Below are positions 47,601 to 54,693 of a stretch of DNA of 64,000 nucleotides, piece by piece (position 1 is the first letter of the stretch; the number at the start of each line of letters is the position of its first letter). Under the pieces are notes generated by a model. That model did not search any database. It was given only the letters and a program-made list of their open reading frames with translations, and had not been told where the DNA came from. Source of the DNA: an uncultured Clostridia bacterium. Lineage in GTDB: Bacteria; Bacillota; Clostridia; Lachnospirales; CAG-274. Position numbers and translations under genes: made by a program. Where the stretch lies: positions 1 to 64,000 of the forward strand of contig CANRPW010000012.1 of the NCBI GenBank assembly GCA_947632615.1. The letters run 5' to 3'.

Positions 47601-50490
47601 CCCTCTCATTGTGATATATAGTTTCGGCTATTCTGTATTTCAGATCATCAACCGATGCCTTTGTTGTTCCCAAAAGACCGTTTTTGTAATATGATATAAG
47701 CTTCAGAAGATGTACATAGGGAATTTCCTTATAGCTTTTATAACTCTTACTGTAAATATACGGAAGCTCATTTTCAAACTTATAGGCAAGCTCCGGCTTA
47801 TCTGCAATATAACTTAGCACTATTTCCAACGATTGCGCCTCATCCATAGGCAGCGTCCTTGCAAATTCCGCCATGCTCATAGGCTTCTCCATTATTTCCT
47901 TTGGAGCTTCAGCCTTTTTTTCCGCAAGAGCCTTCCTGATAGTTTCCACATCGTTGATAACAACATCGCCCGTCATATTTACGCCTGTTACATAGCCGTG
48001 AAGAGCGTTGCTTTCCTTGTCCTCTTCAATGACTCCTATCATATCGTGTTTTACTGTCACATGCTTGTTGTCCTTTTCAAATTCCACCTTTATGCTCATA
48101 TCCTGAGTAAGGGGAATGTCATCACCGTATTTGTATGACTTTCCGTTTGCCGTTATAGACTGTATATGATAGCCCTGGTCGGGTATTATTTCGGGGCGCA
48201 AAAGGTCGTTTTTACACCATAGGCTGCTTGTTATGTCCTGATCGTTGTACACAACTCCCCCTACTTTGAACTGCCCGTGCGAGTATGGCTCTATATGTAT
48301 TTTATCAACCTTTTCGGTCCTTTCAAACACAGCCTTTGCACTGATAGTGTCCTTCGACTGGTCGCCGTTATAAATATAGTTGATTATAAAATCATCGTCA
48401 AGCTTTACCTCATCGCCGTTTTTTGCGCTGCGGGACGTGTTGTTTCCTGTGTAGACCACTTCTTTAACGGAGCAGCCGTAATTACGTCCGTCACCGCTGA
48501 GCTCGCCCCTTGCATATATACTTTCATCTTTTATATAGTCCACCTGGGAGCTTGGGTTATCTGAGGTTTCGTTTTGACCGTTTGCCGTAGTTCCCGGTGA
48601 AAAGCTCTTTGTTTCTTTCCTGCTGTTCTCGTCTGTGCCCGTGTATACATAATATTTAAGATCATCGGGCTTCTGCAGGTTCAGTTTAAAGTTGGTATAA
48701 GTACATATTACATTACTTAGTGTAAGTGTTGAGCCGGACATAATCGTAAAAAGACTAATTTCAAGCTTAACGCTCTTATTTCTCATACCGTTCATATCTT
48801 TGGACGAAATAGTCCTATTATGACTTACGGAGCCGCCATTCCGATCCTCATAGCCGCCACCGTTAAAAGACAGGCGATTTTGTCCTGTCCAGTTTCCGCC
48901 TTCAAAATGATAGTCTATATGGTCAACGCCTACAAGATCAACATAATCCTCAATTTTAGACTTTACCCATAAACCGTCTTTCCAGAAGTTGTAGTGAGTC
49001 GACACACTGAATTTACCGTCAGGATGGGAAGGTGTAGTCAGATTAAAGGTATTGTTGCTTGCGCTTATAGGAGAAATTTCCTCATCGACGGAGGGCTTTG
49101 CCGAAATAGTATGAGCATCACCCACATCGGAATAGTTTACAAGTGACTTGTTGTCATTGTTTGAATAAGGCAGTATGTCTATGTGGGTTTTTCCCCGGGT
49201 AACAACAGCATTGTCCTCCGTTTCGGCGGTAATGTCAAAACCTACCTTCTCCGTAAGCCCCTCCAAGCCCTCTCCTATAAAGGGTATGTATATCTTCTTT
49301 TCGGTCTCTTCGGGCAGAAAATCCACACTTCCCATAACCGGCACATAGTGCTCGTCAGACTTTGCGCTGTCCGCCAGTGTGGAAACATACACGCTTAAAA
49401 AGTCATTCACGTTTCCCTTTCTCACAAGCTTTACGGTAATGCCCTCGGCATCAGCAAAAGCCTCATAGCTTTCCTTTTCAAAGCCCAACTCGCATTTTTC
49501 AACCTCTTCATCATCGTTTATGTACATAACGCTTGTTATGCGTGAGCCAAGCTCCGAGCCGTTTGTGGGAGTACAGAGAGCAAGCTCCAAAACGTCCTGC
49601 GTTTCGTAAACATCATCATCAATTATTTTAACATGAAGCAGCTTATATGCCTCGCCGTCTGCAAAGGTCATTGTGTACGAAATGCCTTCAGCCGCCTCTA
49701 TAGACTTGCTCATTGCTTCAGCCGCCTGTTTGGTCTCATCATCAGGCTCAAAAAAGCTGTCAAGACTGTGAGCCGCCTCGTCCCTATAGGCAGTAGTTGT
49801 CTTGCCTACAGCCTCATCGTGCATTTTGTGCAAAGCCGAGGTATAGCCGCCCATATTGTCGGAATACTTAACGTCCGGGGCATTTTTCTCCATTTCAAGC
49901 CCCTCGTCAATACTTATGAGCTGAGGGACTTCCCCGTCAGACTTTTCCTCAGGTTCAAGAGCAGAGCCCGACACAGTATCATCAGCCGTCTGTATACCTT
50001 TGCCCTCCAGAGCTGCCCCGGATGCGGTGTTGTCGTCTGTTTCTAAAATGTAGGGCTGTATGGCTTGGCCGGAGGTTAATCTGTCCGTTGTAAAAGCCAA
50101 ACTCTTATTCTCCTCTATCTGAGTTTCAAAAAGTGTGGGATTATCTTCACTCTTTTTAAGGTCGTGATAAAAGCCAAGAACATCCCTTTCCTGCAAAACA
50201 AAATCCTCTCCGTATTTTGCCGAAATTTCAATAGCCTTTATATTTACGCTTACCTCTCCCTGCGTACCTCCTCGGCGCAGAACATAAAAATCAAACTCCT
50301 CGCCCTCACTTGTCTGTATGCGCGGCGCAAGAACCTCAAACATACCTCCGGGGTGTTTTGCGGCAAAATCATCGCTTACCCGCAGCTGTGAAACATCGGT
50401 TTCAGGCTCTGTGTCTGCCCAAACAGTATATGGCGCAAAAACTGCCGCCATAAGAATAAAAGCAGTAATCCTTTTGAATACCTTTGACAT
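41620..50490 (-). CDS. Large SLH-anchored surface protein with Calx-beta-like and CARDB-like domains
   Basis: This 2,956-residue protein starts at an ATG with a GGGAGGGAG site. It has a signal peptide ending VWA near residue 25. Residues 30-130 and about 330-440 look like Calx-beta domains (DFYVLRRGG and VKLVRKGNVNDF). A lectin-like beta region, a helical coiled-coil part (about 880-1130), and carboxypeptidase-regulatory-like segments follow. Residues about 1880-2350 repeat short beta-propeller-like motifs. CARDB-like and Big_2-like domains (about 2360-2680) lead to a Thr/Glu linker and three SLH domains (about 2780-2956). It is a cell-wall-bound surface protein, and the ligand is unknown. 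The peptidase gene follows on the same strand. It has its own promoter and a structured leader. Confidence 0.9.
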   Translation of the reverse strand: MSKVFKRITAFILMAAVFAPYTVWADTEPETDVSQLRVSDDFAAKHPGGMFEVLAPRIQTSEGEEFDFYVLRRGGTQGEVSVNIKAIEISAKYGEDFVLQERDVLGFYHDLKKSEDNPTLFETQIEENKSLAFTTDRLTSGQAIQPYILETDDNTASGAALEGKGIQTADDTVSGSALEPEEKSDGEVPQLISIDEGLEMEKNAPDVKYSDNMGGYTSALHKMHDEAVGKTTTAYRDEAAHSLDSFFEPDDETKQAAEAMSKSIEAAEGISYTMTFADGEAYKLLHVKIIDDDVYETQDVLELALCTPTNGSELGSRITSVMYINDDEEVEKCELGFEKESYEAFADAEGITVKLVRKGNVNDFLSVYVSTLADSAKSDEHYVPVMGSVDFLPEETEKKIYIPFIGEGLEGLTEKVGFDITAETEDNAVVTRGKTHIDILPYSNNDNKSLVNYSDVGDAHTISAKPSVDEEISPISASNNTFNLTTPSHPDGKFSVSTHYNFWKDGLWVKSKIEDYVDLVGVDHIDYHFEGGNWTGQNRLSFNGGGYEDRNGGSVSHNRTISSKDMNGMRNKSVKLEISLFTIMSGSTLTLSNVICTYTNFKLNLQKPDDLKYYVYTGTDENSRKETKSFSPGTTANGQNETSDNPSSQVDYIKDESIYARGELSGDGRNYGCSVKEVVYTGNNTSRSAKNGDEVKLDDDFIINYIYNGDQSKDTISAKAVFERTEKVDKIHIEPYSHGQFKVGGVVYNDQDITSSLWCKNDLLRPEIIPDQGYHIQSITANGKSYKYGDDIPLTQDMSIKVEFEKDNKHVTVKHDMIGVIEEDKESNALHGYVTGVNMTGDVVINDVETIRKALAEKKAEAPKEIMEKPMSMAEFARTLPMDEAQSLEIVLSYIADKPELAYKFENELPYIYSKSYKSYKEIPYVHLLKLISYYKNGLLGTTKASVDDLKYRIAETIYHNERAEKAFEFESKEIFFGLKREYKYIYNNGEYSTAGADYRDLTEELAEAIIEDDFRHLNEEQIAALNESHLADFSSPTDIDGMYIYFADHSLSLFPNSDVESLYEEYLEKHPEKYEKYLEEVNGRNEEKKKAYNEYLAQVNELQTDLNKAIEENMSKLAGMTGHIDNLSLGDTVSLYAKTEEGYTALWLYTDDASSADTKALPIYSVHIGDTFSFQVKADNAEVSYCFVKINSNKKNAVITGQIIKPAATLRSPASKKVDIKDKSTYTGAAGVDVTIGSLDPTQSEEVDGKTYKVSTTTDQDGYFSVLVPHGTQGYYTNLIFGNGGETLIKHSPMLKGIGKNEPLIIYELPFQNENFWVKSFEFNCNEDKTNGITLEDKTITATAEFSVADGYEISQVVLRSYDDSGGVVKEWHMDKENGEKYTSSFNAREYLRDGGKLTIEAYDIYGRGCGAVETGVTFTQQLDPVSVKMPEIDDMGLGNLDFLGELSPGLDMGAAVVELKKESDYNDGSGAYSGTATAVTGSEGGSEESSTEATTQQPKYEAYDFHMGSGALVKAAIGQAGRDGSTVFVDGSASQRVAKLASVLIDPAVTNITVKPLQPAPPDSDIDKKAYNSKNDLKAAGDSRSTPGGFAVARAGKLKWNIKFGLGYYMRVFKTYEGGNVKYFCDQIYIIGGFLADARDDISIYVGPVPIYITLAGGVTIKGVWGIIPNAGALQYTEGMQINTEGSSDAGLFGVLPRLTVGAGVGWRGFISGGISGDFNMNFALQDAKTGAGTFQFGLNVDLDLAFIPISFRVLTITEGMFYGDGMIDNDWLKFSAAANKNSFPNYVKSLSQEKPEGQPELFPKGGVKTATSSISAGGSSQSGELRGVMGAISRGSGNSFITTNIRVPDETSSAQAISLANNAEGEDGGGITPVFERQLSGTLKHPSPQIMHLGGGRFIMFYMGDDLSRDDYDCQTLYYMIYDNGSWSQPVILDDDGTADLDYSVAQAGDKVMVVYSDLDSKFGDAASDVPDYLDSADLSFCVFDSNGNISVSKTLTKADEFSNSMPRIAYNEETGRTFIAYLTMDYTDTNSVFAYDTVQDLDRFLNNAYSTVCYKMLDSDFNEIGYSENEATYIAYEDHYGSGSLDNQRFMPLVEDTLGINEMSAHTYGDKAFVTYTVDRDGSTDTNEDMEIYASVVDINNNSSFGPIRLTSNEVQDSNPQTVEYDNSVYLYWNRDGNVVCTDISMELAKDVMGADDGYAIEDMPYTLVQNGADAAQTFDVSVQPDGRLYIIWNQLDSKTEFDENGENPSEVKRSLYMRIYDPHFSSEEITDPETGEPTLVYSGRWGAALAYDVPEENNTLYSEQSFVALDNETMMGAFRRSTLETDGGGNTSISANSDIVMHGYRVVSSVDITDVYTEPEYPTSGHDAVLYVKAENVGVVPCESVTFSATMTDSDGVVTDLGECVVNTHCAAAHDSGDPELGDDEAEGMFTFRVPDTGDHYKFTIKAHEDGLTENEFVGEYEFEKSAVIENIDPVLNRTNNDEEDITAVFANHGNKATGDLLFKVRARGGEEGTVELLSIPVESIEPNATASVQESVDISEIWTEGTAQTLFISLEDEEGNVFYRESTDIYLIRDEDLEVTDIIINDGDEGAIEVNAGETVYPRFQVAPYGAEKSSRLVYSISDPTIAEIDPSNGSLYGKKEGIATVTVTAVKKGYSLFVDENDNTFDNKGKLVLFNRDGITEDIGDISDETVVMSKTVSVRVKGSLPETTTEITTEPTTETAAETTTAAKPSGGDSHRAGGKAVVAKTSTEATTEALGETPETSSEEESQNYKGFEDVQGLWCEDTVNALGALGLIKGRTENIFAPNDSLTRAELVQLIARLSGVDLSAYTAKFEGFTDVNENAWYYKAVMWAADNNIVYGVGEGKFAPEQSITRQDLAAIIYRYLSLEPTENTVSFIDGGDISDYASEAVGTLFAEGIISGYPDNTFRPKNSITRAEIASIVYKIKDIG

Positions 50491-50660
50491 ATGATCTCCC
50501 TCCCTTTCTGTTTACATAAAATAATTTGTAAGCTCGGTCTTTCTGATAAGCCCGAAGGAACAAGCCTGCACGAATAAATAATACCTCCATCGCAAACCGC
50601 AATCCCCATATATTATCATCTTCCATGTGCAGACTGACTTAATATATATTGCAAATATAT
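50491..50660 (-). promoter_or_regulatory. Structured 5' leader of the 2,956-residue SLH gene
   Basis: The predicted RNA leader of about 170 nt has a long-range 8-bp stem (50564-50571 with 50627-50634, one G-U) enclosing 55 bases, and a smaller hairpin before the ribosome site. I do not recognise a known riboswitch class. Confidence 0.35.
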
Positions 50661-50667
50661 ATACATT

Positions 50668-50696
50668 ATTATATTATATTTTACAATTATTTTCAA
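50668..50696 (-). promoter_or_regulatory. Promoter of the 2,956-residue SLH gene
   Basis: On the minus strand TTGAAA and TATAAT are separated by 17 bases, about 180 bases before the start codon. Confidence 0.6.
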
Positions 50697-50847
50697 TATG
50701 CCAAACCACACTTTTACATATTCCAACACAAATTTTACACACCCCCTATGCTCATAACCTCCATATAAAACAACATAAAATAATTCAGCAATAAAAAAAC
50801 CGCCCACAGCAAAACAACCATAAGCAGCAAAAAAAGTAAACCCAATA

Positions 50848-50876
50848 TTTACTTCCAACATATTCTATTGTATAAT
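50848..50876 (+). promoter_or_regulatory. Second copy of the toxin-type promoter
   Basis: TTTACT, 17 bases, TATAAT. It matches the promoter at 25868-25896, including the downstream CACTTTGCTAAA. No toxin-like frame follows. A transcript of about 210 nt could run to the terminator at 51045-51092, so this is either a decayed toxin locus or a small RNA gene. Confidence 0.55.
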
Positions 50877-51044
50877 AACCCCCGGTCACTTTGCTAAACT
50901 CACATTAAAGCTCTACAGCAGTCCCAAAAAAGCCATCTGAATTTTACAGAAAAAAATACTACACAGAGGGACTAAAATTTGGCATAATGCTTATGACAGA
51001 ACTTTTCTCTCATAAAGACTGCACTTAAGCCCCCTACTCACATT

Positions 51045-51092
51045 AAAAGCCTTTTGCGGAAAACATTTTTTTCGCAAAAGGCTTTTTTAGTC
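51045..51092 (+). terminator. Strong terminator before recombinase 2
   Basis: A 14-bp perfect stem (51045-51058 with 51073-51086) is followed by a T run. Confidence 0.85.
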
Positions 51093-51116
51093 AGTTTATA
51101 TCCCCTCTTTAACTGA
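51091..51116 (+). promoter_or_regulatory. TCAGTT-N14-AACTGA element upstream of recombinase 2
   Basis: Same arms, same spacing and nearly the same distance to the start codon as the element at 26392-26417. Confidence 0.5.
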
Positions 51117-51145
51117 TAAAATAAGTTTACAGGGAGGGATTTATT

Positions 51146-51760
51146 ATGAATTATGGATATGTGAGAGTATCAACCAAAGAACAGAACGAGGACAGGCAGC
51201 TTATTGCCCTTGACGAATGTGGAATTAAAATCGACAAAATTTATATGGACAAGCAAAGCGGTAAGGACTTTGACAGAACAGAATACAAGAAAATGATAAA
51301 ACGGCTTAAATGCGGTGATGTTCTTGTAATTAAAAGCATTGACCGCCTTGGAAGAAACTACGAGGAAATACTGAACCAATGGCGGGAAATTACGAAGGTT
51401 AAAAAAGCTGATATAATCGTACTCGATATGCCCATACTTGACACCACACAAAATAAGGACTTACTCGGCACACTCATAAGCGACTTGGTTTTGCAGCTTT
51501 TATCCTACGTAGCAGAAAACGAACGCACAAACATAAGACAGCGGCAGGCAGAGGGCATAGCCGCCGCAAAAGCAAAGGGCATAAAATTCGGCAGACGGAG
51601 AAGATATAACCCCTTAGACTACATAGAAATATATGAAAAAACAGCCGCAAAACAGCTTAAAGTAATGGAAGCTGCCGCCATAATGGGTGTAAGCGAAAGC
51701 ACCTACCACCGAATGAAAAGAGAACTCCTCGCCCTCGGCATAATAAAAAAACTGTCATAA
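51146..51760 (+). CDS. Small serine recombinase (resolvase/invertase), copy 2
   Basis: This 204-residue protein is nearly identical to the recombinase at 26448 through the whole catalytic domain (Ser9 in YVRVSTKEQ, RLGRNYEEI) to about residue 150 (KGIKFGR). After that it diverges completely: a different C-terminal HTH (EAAAIMGVSESTYHRMKREL) and tail. The DNA upstream is also similar (ribosome site and TCAGTT/AACTGA element). This suggests a common catalytic module with an exchanged DNA-binding domain. The stop codon lies inside the first palindromic site of the adjoining putative invertible segment, so gene and substrate are physically linked. It probably inverts that segment, which would turn the promoter toward the YfhO-type gene. 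Confidence 0.9.
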   Translation: MNYGYVRVSTKEQNEDRQLIALDECGIKIDKIYMDKQSGKDFDRTEYKKMIKRLKCGDVLVIKSIDRLGRNYEEILNQWREITKVKKADIIVLDMPILDTTQNKDLLGTLISDLVLQLLSYVAENERTNIRQRQAEGIAAAKAKGIKFGRRRRYNPLDYIEIYEKTAAKQLKVMEAAAIMGVSESTYHRMKRELLALGIIKKLS

Positions 51761-51905
51761 AGTATAGTTTATGACAGGAAATAATATAATAATCTTATTT
51801 GTATATATTGTATCATAATAAAAGTAATAAGTCAATAATTCCGGTTTATTTTTACCAAATAAAATCGCCCTTTTAAAAGCTATCACAAAGTATACTTTAT
51901 AGCAG
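51752..51905. other. Putative invertible promoter segment 2
   Basis: Site one (51752-51777) is a near-perfect palindrome of 26 bases, CTGTCATAAA and TTTATGACAG around GTATAG. Site two (about 51880-51905) has the same core, AAAGTATACTTT, with related arms. All four half-sites fit TACTTTATGACAG with few changes. Centres are at 51764/51765 and 51892/51893, enclosing 128 bp. The enclosed promoter points left. Inversion would put its -10 about 75 bases before the YfhO start codon, facing it. Confidence 0.72.
51807..51835 (-). promoter_or_regulatory. Promoter inside invertible segment 2, facing the recombinase
   Basis: On the minus strand TTGACT and TACAAT are separated by 17 bases. In the present orientation it reads into the 3' end of recombinase 2, antisense. 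No comparably good rightward promoter is seen before the YfhO gene. Confidence 0.7.
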
Positions 51906-51925
51906 AAAAATGAAAGGACATTATA

Positions 51926-54571
51926 ATGAAAAAGAAAGAATTGGGATTATTTATTTTGACATTTTCCATTCCTGTTGTGATAATGTGTATAGTATACAGT
52001 GTTATGGGGCTTTATCCTTTTGGCACAAATTCTGTTTTATCTTTGGATCTGTGGGGGCAGTATTATCCTATGATAAAGGCATTGTGGTATGATATGCACG
52101 ATCTTGCTTTTGACAGGTTTTCATGGGACGGCGGACTGGGCTTTAATTTGTATGCTCAGGCGCTATACTATACAAACAGTATTTTTTACAGGCTTCTCTA
52201 TTTTTTTGATGAAAACCATCTGATAGAGGGGCTTGACGTACTGCTGATGATCAAATTCGGACTGTGTTCGGCTTCTTTTCTGGGCTTTATTAAATATAAA
52301 TATAAAAATATAAATCTGAGTGCGGTGGCTGTTTCCGTAGGCTATGGGCTGTGTTCCTACTCACTGGCATACATAAACCAACCCATGTGGACAGACTGCA
52401 TATGGCTGCTGCCCCTTGTAATGATAGGTCTTGAAAGGCTTGTACACCAAAAAAAGCCACTTATTTATACACTTCTGCTGGCTTTCACCATATATACGAA
52501 TTTCTACATAGCTTTCAGTATGTGTATATTTATTTTGCTTTGCTTTATTGTAATGTCAGTGGATCTTTACAATAATAAAACAGAACTTCTCGGCGCTGTA
52601 AAACGCTTTTTATTTTATTCTGTTATAGCCGGTGGACTGTCTGCATTTTCAACACTCCCCATGCTTGCTGCGCTGGGTGACAGAGTTCCCGTTGACACCG
52701 TATTCGGCGGCATAAAAGCATATCACTCATTGGCGGAAATGTTCGGCAGTATGTTTATGTTTACAAACCTTTCGTATGAGTTTTTTGTTCCGAATATATA
52801 TTCTGGTGTTTTTGCAATACCCTTTATAGGGCTTTATATAGGCAACAACGGCATTGACATAAAAAAGAGAACCGCCGTTGTATTAATGACTGCAGTGCTT
52901 CTGTGCTCACTGAATATAAATCTGCTCGATTTTATATGGCACGGTTTTCATTTTCCCAATCAGCTTCCGGGAAGATGGTCATTTATGCTTTCGTTTTTTG
53001 TTCTTACATATGTATATGAGGGCATAAATTCACAGAAAAAGGCGGATTTTTTCCAACCGCTTATAATGCTTTTACTGTTCATTCTTTTATTTGCCATAGG
53101 CTTGGGCTCAGATGCGCCCGACACAGATTTACACCTTAAAAATACAGTTACGCTGTGCTTTGCGGCAGTATATATTGTGCTTACTCTGCTGCTTTTCGCC
53201 CTTTCTTATCAGCCTGAAGCCGGAAAACGAAAAGGCAAAAAACACAGAAAAAACAAAGTCAGCCCAAATGACAAAACGAAAAAGACGATCGACTTCGCAA
53301 AAAAAGGAATAATGATTGTTATATCAGTAATTATAATCGCAGAAACAGGCGTAAATTCCGTGTACTGTGCAAAAAACAGCTTGCGCGTGTCCGAAATCGC
53401 TCAATATTTCTTCAACGACAGTATGAACGGAATAAGGGAAAATGTGCTTGATAATGATAAGGATTTCTACAGAGTCGAAATGAATCCCGGTTATACCTTT
53501 AACCCCGGTCTTCTCTTTGATTATAGGGGCATAAGCTATTATTCCTCTACAATGAATGGCAGAATATATAACCTTATGAAAGCCATAGGAAACAGAGTTT
53601 ACGCAAAAAATGTAAGCAGCGTATACAATACCGCAAATCTGTTTACAAACAGCTTGTTTTCTGTAAAATATATAATTGACAGAAATAAAACCATGCCTAT
53701 GTACGGCTATGAAATCATAGATGAAAATGACAACTATCGTCTGCTTCTTAATCGTGACAGTCTGCCTGTTGCTTTTCCTGTAAATAAAGAGATGCATCAT
53801 TGGCTTGAGCAAAAGGATTTAAGCCCCTTGGAACAGCTAAATGATTTTTTGTACAAAGCTCTCGGAAGCAAATATGACGTTTTTGTCAAAATAAACCCCA
53901 AAAAGACGGAAGTAAATAATGCAGAGCTTGAAACCAAAGGGGAATGGATGGAAAGACATTATATCAGAACGGACAAATCAAAAGGTGTTTCTTTCAGCTA
54001 TAGCTTCGTATGTGACAACAGCGGACCTTATTTCGCCATTCATAATTTTGTTGCGGGAGATGTTATTATAAACGCAGGTGGAACAGAATATAAAATAAAT
54101 AAGTCATCTCCCATAAAATATATAGGTGAGCTTAAAAAGGGCGATGTTGTAACAATGGATATCAGTACAGATAATCTGAATTATGCTTTATACGGCTTAG
54201 AGCTTTACAGATTTGATCCGAAAACATTTCACAGCGCAGTCGAAAGGCTTAAGACCGGCGGTTTTGAAACCACGGACTTTTCCTCCGACACCCTTGAAGG
54301 TACAATAAAATCCGAAAAGGATAATCAGCTTTTCTTTACATCTATACCTTATGAAAAAGGCTGGGACTTATACTGCGACGGCGAAAAAATAAAAATACAG
54401 AAAATCGCTGACAGCTTAATAGCCTTCACCGTACCCTCAGGAAGCCACACCATAAAGTTCGTCCATCACACGCCTGCCTTGCTTCCCGGAGCTGTCATAA
54501 GTATACTGTTCTTATGTATTCTTGCCATTCTGCATATAAAAAGACATCGAAATGAAAAAATTGAAGTATAA
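51926..54571 (+). CDS. YfhO-family membrane glycosyltransferase
   Basis: This 881-residue protein has about 12 hydrophobic segments in residues 1-490, a large extracytoplasmic beta-rich region (about 500-850) and a final membrane helix. The N-terminal loop with SLDLWGQYYPMIKAL and FSWDGGLGFNLYAQ is characteristic of YfhO proteins (GT-C fold), with an acidic residue positioned as in lipid-sugar-dependent transferases. In Bacillus, YfhO moves GlcNAc from undecaprenyl phosphate to lipoteichoic acid with CsbB and GtcA. A GT2 and a GtrA domain are encoded nearby. The ATG has an AAAGGA site. The gene lies 33 bases downstream of invertible segment 2 and shows no other good promoter, so expression probably depends on orientation. 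The acceptor here is unknown. Confidence 0.88.
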   Translation: MKKKELGLFILTFSIPVVIMCIVYSVMGLYPFGTNSVLSLDLWGQYYPMIKALWYDMHDLAFDRFSWDGGLGFNLYAQALYYTNSIFYRLLYFFDENHLIEGLDVLLMIKFGLCSASFLGFIKYKYKNINLSAVAVSVGYGLCSYSLAYINQPMWTDCIWLLPLVMIGLERLVHQKKPLIYTLLLAFTIYTNFYIAFSMCIFILLCFIVMSVDLYNNKTELLGAVKRFLFYSVIAGGLSAFSTLPMLAALGDRVPVDTVFGGIKAYHSLAEMFGSMFMFTNLSYEFFVPNIYSGVFAIPFIGLYIGNNGIDIKKRTAVVLMTAVLLCSLNINLLDFIWHGFHFPNQLPGRWSFMLSFFVLTYVYEGINSQKKADFFQPLIMLLLFILLFAIGLGSDAPDTDLHLKNTVTLCFAAVYIVLTLLLFALSYQPEAGKRKGKKHRKNKVSPNDKTKKTIDFAKKGIMIVISVIIIAETGVNSVYCAKNSLRVSEIAQYFFNDSMNGIRENVLDNDKDFYRVEMNPGYTFNPGLLFDYRGISYYSSTMNGRIYNLMKAIGNRVYAKNVSSVYNTANLFTNSLFSVKYIIDRNKTMPMYGYEIIDENDNYRLLLNRDSLPVAFPVNKEMHHWLEQKDLSPLEQLNDFLYKALGSKYDVFVKINPKKTEVNNAELETKGEWMERHYIRTDKSKGVSFSYSFVCDNSGPYFAIHNFVAGDVIINAGGTEYKINKSSPIKYIGELKKGDVVTMDISTDNLNYALYGLELYRFDPKTFHSAVERLKTGGFETTDFSSDTLEGTIKSEKDNQLFFTSIPYEKGWDLYCDGEKIKIQKIADSLIAFTVPSGSHTIKFVHHTPALLPGAVISILFLCILAILHIKRHRNEKIEV

Positions 54572-54631
54572 CCAAAACCCGAAATAGCTCCATCAGGCAC
54601 TGCGCCTGTGCCGTCATAAAATGTGAAATAT

Positions 54632-54681
54632 TATAAAAACCTCCTTGGTGAAGGATTTTAATGTGTTCAACAGGGAGGTTT
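54632..54681 (-). terminator. Terminator of the 54694-57934 gene pair
   Basis: An 8-bp stem (54637-54644 with 54674-54681) with a 29-base loop is followed on the minus strand by a T run. Confidence 0.5.
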
Positions 54682-54693
54682 GTTACGGTTTTT

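Noticed and set aside
50548..50575. CCGAAGGAACAAG on the plus strand resembling part of a glycine riboswitch
   Set aside because: The remaining conserved parts are absent and the strand is opposite to the gene it would control.
50376..50609. A 77-codon minus-strand frame across the start of the 2,956-residue SLH gene
   Set aside because: It overlaps the signal peptide in another frame and has no adequate ribosome site; probably leader sequence.
26448..51760. The duplicated recombinases as resolvases of a Tn3-like transposon bounded by the two copies
   Set aside because: No transposase, terminal inverted repeats or target duplications were found, and each copy has adjacent paired sites better explained by promoter inversion.
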